From positions 4,898,001 through 4,962,000 of the forward strand of contig NZ_CP067101.1 of NCBI RefSeq assembly GCF_016616425.1: a stretch of DNA of 64,000 nt, written 5' to 3'. Positions 63,647 through 64,000 of the stretch are shown here, piece after piece; positions within the stretch are counted from its first letter, which is position 1, and the number at the start of each line of letters is the position of its first letter. Made by a program: the position numbers and the translations under genes. The notes beneath the pieces were generated by a model. That model saw only the letters and a program-made list of their open reading frames with translations, was not told the DNA's origin and did not search any database. This stretch comes from Bradyrhizobium diazoefficiens. Lineage in GTDB: Bacteria > Pseudomonadota > Alphaproteobacteria > Rhizobiales > Xanthobacteraceae.

Positions 63647-64000
63647 TCACTCCCGTGCCGCCGCCTTGAGTGCCGAGATGACGTCCTCGCGGGCGATGAT
63701 CCCGACCAGCTTCTGCGCGCTGTCGAGCACGATGATGCTCCTGATACGGTGTTCGATCATGATCTGGAGAACGCGCGTCAGGCGCGTGTCGGGGCTGACA
63801 TAGATGAACTCGGGCGTCATGGCGTCGCCGATCTTGCGGCTCATCAGATCGTGATAGCGGGGCAGCATCTGGCTCGGCGTGAAGGCAAAGCACTTCAGGA
63901 TGTCGAACTTGGTGACGATCCCGACCACCTGTCCGTCATCCTCGACCGGATAGGAGTTGAAATCGTCGGTCTCGAACATCTCGCTGAGCTCGAGCAAGTC
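63647..64000 (-). CDS. CBS-domain protein, N-terminus beyond the window
   Basis: The frame is open to the last base. It contains a first CBS half (DDFNSYPVEDDGQVVGIVTK) and a second CBS unit (IGDAMTPEFIYVSPDTRLTR, SIIVLDSAQKLVGIIAREDV). CBS pairs bind adenosine nucleotides. This could be a free-standing CBS protein or the tail of a transporter or regulator; the visible part does not decide. Confidence 0.85.
   Translation of the reverse strand, partial: DLLELSEMFETDDFNSYPVEDDGQVVGIVTKFDILKCFAFTPSQMLPRYHDLMSRKIGDAMTPEFIYVSPDTRLTRVLQIMIEHRIRSIIVLDSAQKLVGIIAREDVISALKAAARE

Noticed and set aside
1..64000. CRISPR array
   Set aside because: No series of regularly spaced direct repeats with unique spacers and no cas-like genes were seen; the repeats found are two-copy or palindromic.

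Overview
The window is GC-rich and looks like a denitrifying, microaerobically respiring alphaproteobacterium of the Bradyrhizobium/Rhodopseudomonas type. The evidence is the norCBQD and nirK-nirV-hemN modules, the fixNOQP-fixGHIS order, FNR/FixK-type boxes, an EcfG-type stress promoter, a DUF3606 protein and many small Bradyrhizobium-like zinc-ribbon proteins. The genus is an inference from gene content; no search could be run.

Layout. 0-7.7 kb: end of a first hemN, then norD-norQ-norB-norC and norF-norE (all minus), with a divergent small membrane protein and an HTH-less TetR-like protein. 7.7-24.3 kb: accessory stress/efflux region full of broken genes (response regulator, PRC-barrel, AAA+ ATPase, MATE pump, EmrA, PNPOx-like protein, cupin and small zinc proteins) beside intact pcm, emrB, marR, DUF3606 and crp-type genes. 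24.8-30.4 kb: TRAP transporter dctPQM, a class V aminotransferase and a GntR regulator. 30.4-35.3 kb: zinc/nickel region (NicO, DUF1007, DUF2946, a CobW GTPase, a metal-binding lipocalin-independent solute protein of the ZnuA type) around a perfect Zur-type palindrome. 35.4-40.9 kb: L,D-transpeptidase-like protein, a rearranged tRNA-Lys 3' remnant, a truncated IS481-type element, an aldehyde dehydrogenase and its GAF/Fis regulator. 41-43 kb: DUF6455 protein and a fused remnant of an XRE regulator and a DUF2189 protein. 43-49 kb: copper chaperone, second CcoG, SufT-like and DUF2249 proteins, a polytopic membrane protein and NnrS. 49.4-54.6 kb: unusual pseudoazurin, NnrR-type regulator, nirK, nirV, hemN. 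54.9-63.3 kb: broken DUF6455 copy, then fixS-I-H-G and fixP-Q-O-N. The window closes with an intergenic inverted repeat and a CBS-domain protein running off the end.

How it fits together. NirK makes NO, NorCB reduces it with NorQ/NorD as activation chaperones, and NnrS with the 44-49 kb operon probably protects or repairs metal centres against NO. HemN supplies heme without oxygen, and the fix genes build and copper-load the high-affinity cbb3 oxidase. TTG-N8-CAA boxes lie at a repeated distance (about 50-80 bp) from norC, norE, nnrS, hemN, fixN, fixG and the DUF6455 genes. They fall into a GC-core class at NO genes and an ATCAA-containing class at fix and neighbouring genes, so two CRP/FNR regulators probably divide this regulon. 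The respiratory modules are intact while the 7.7-24 kb region is decaying.
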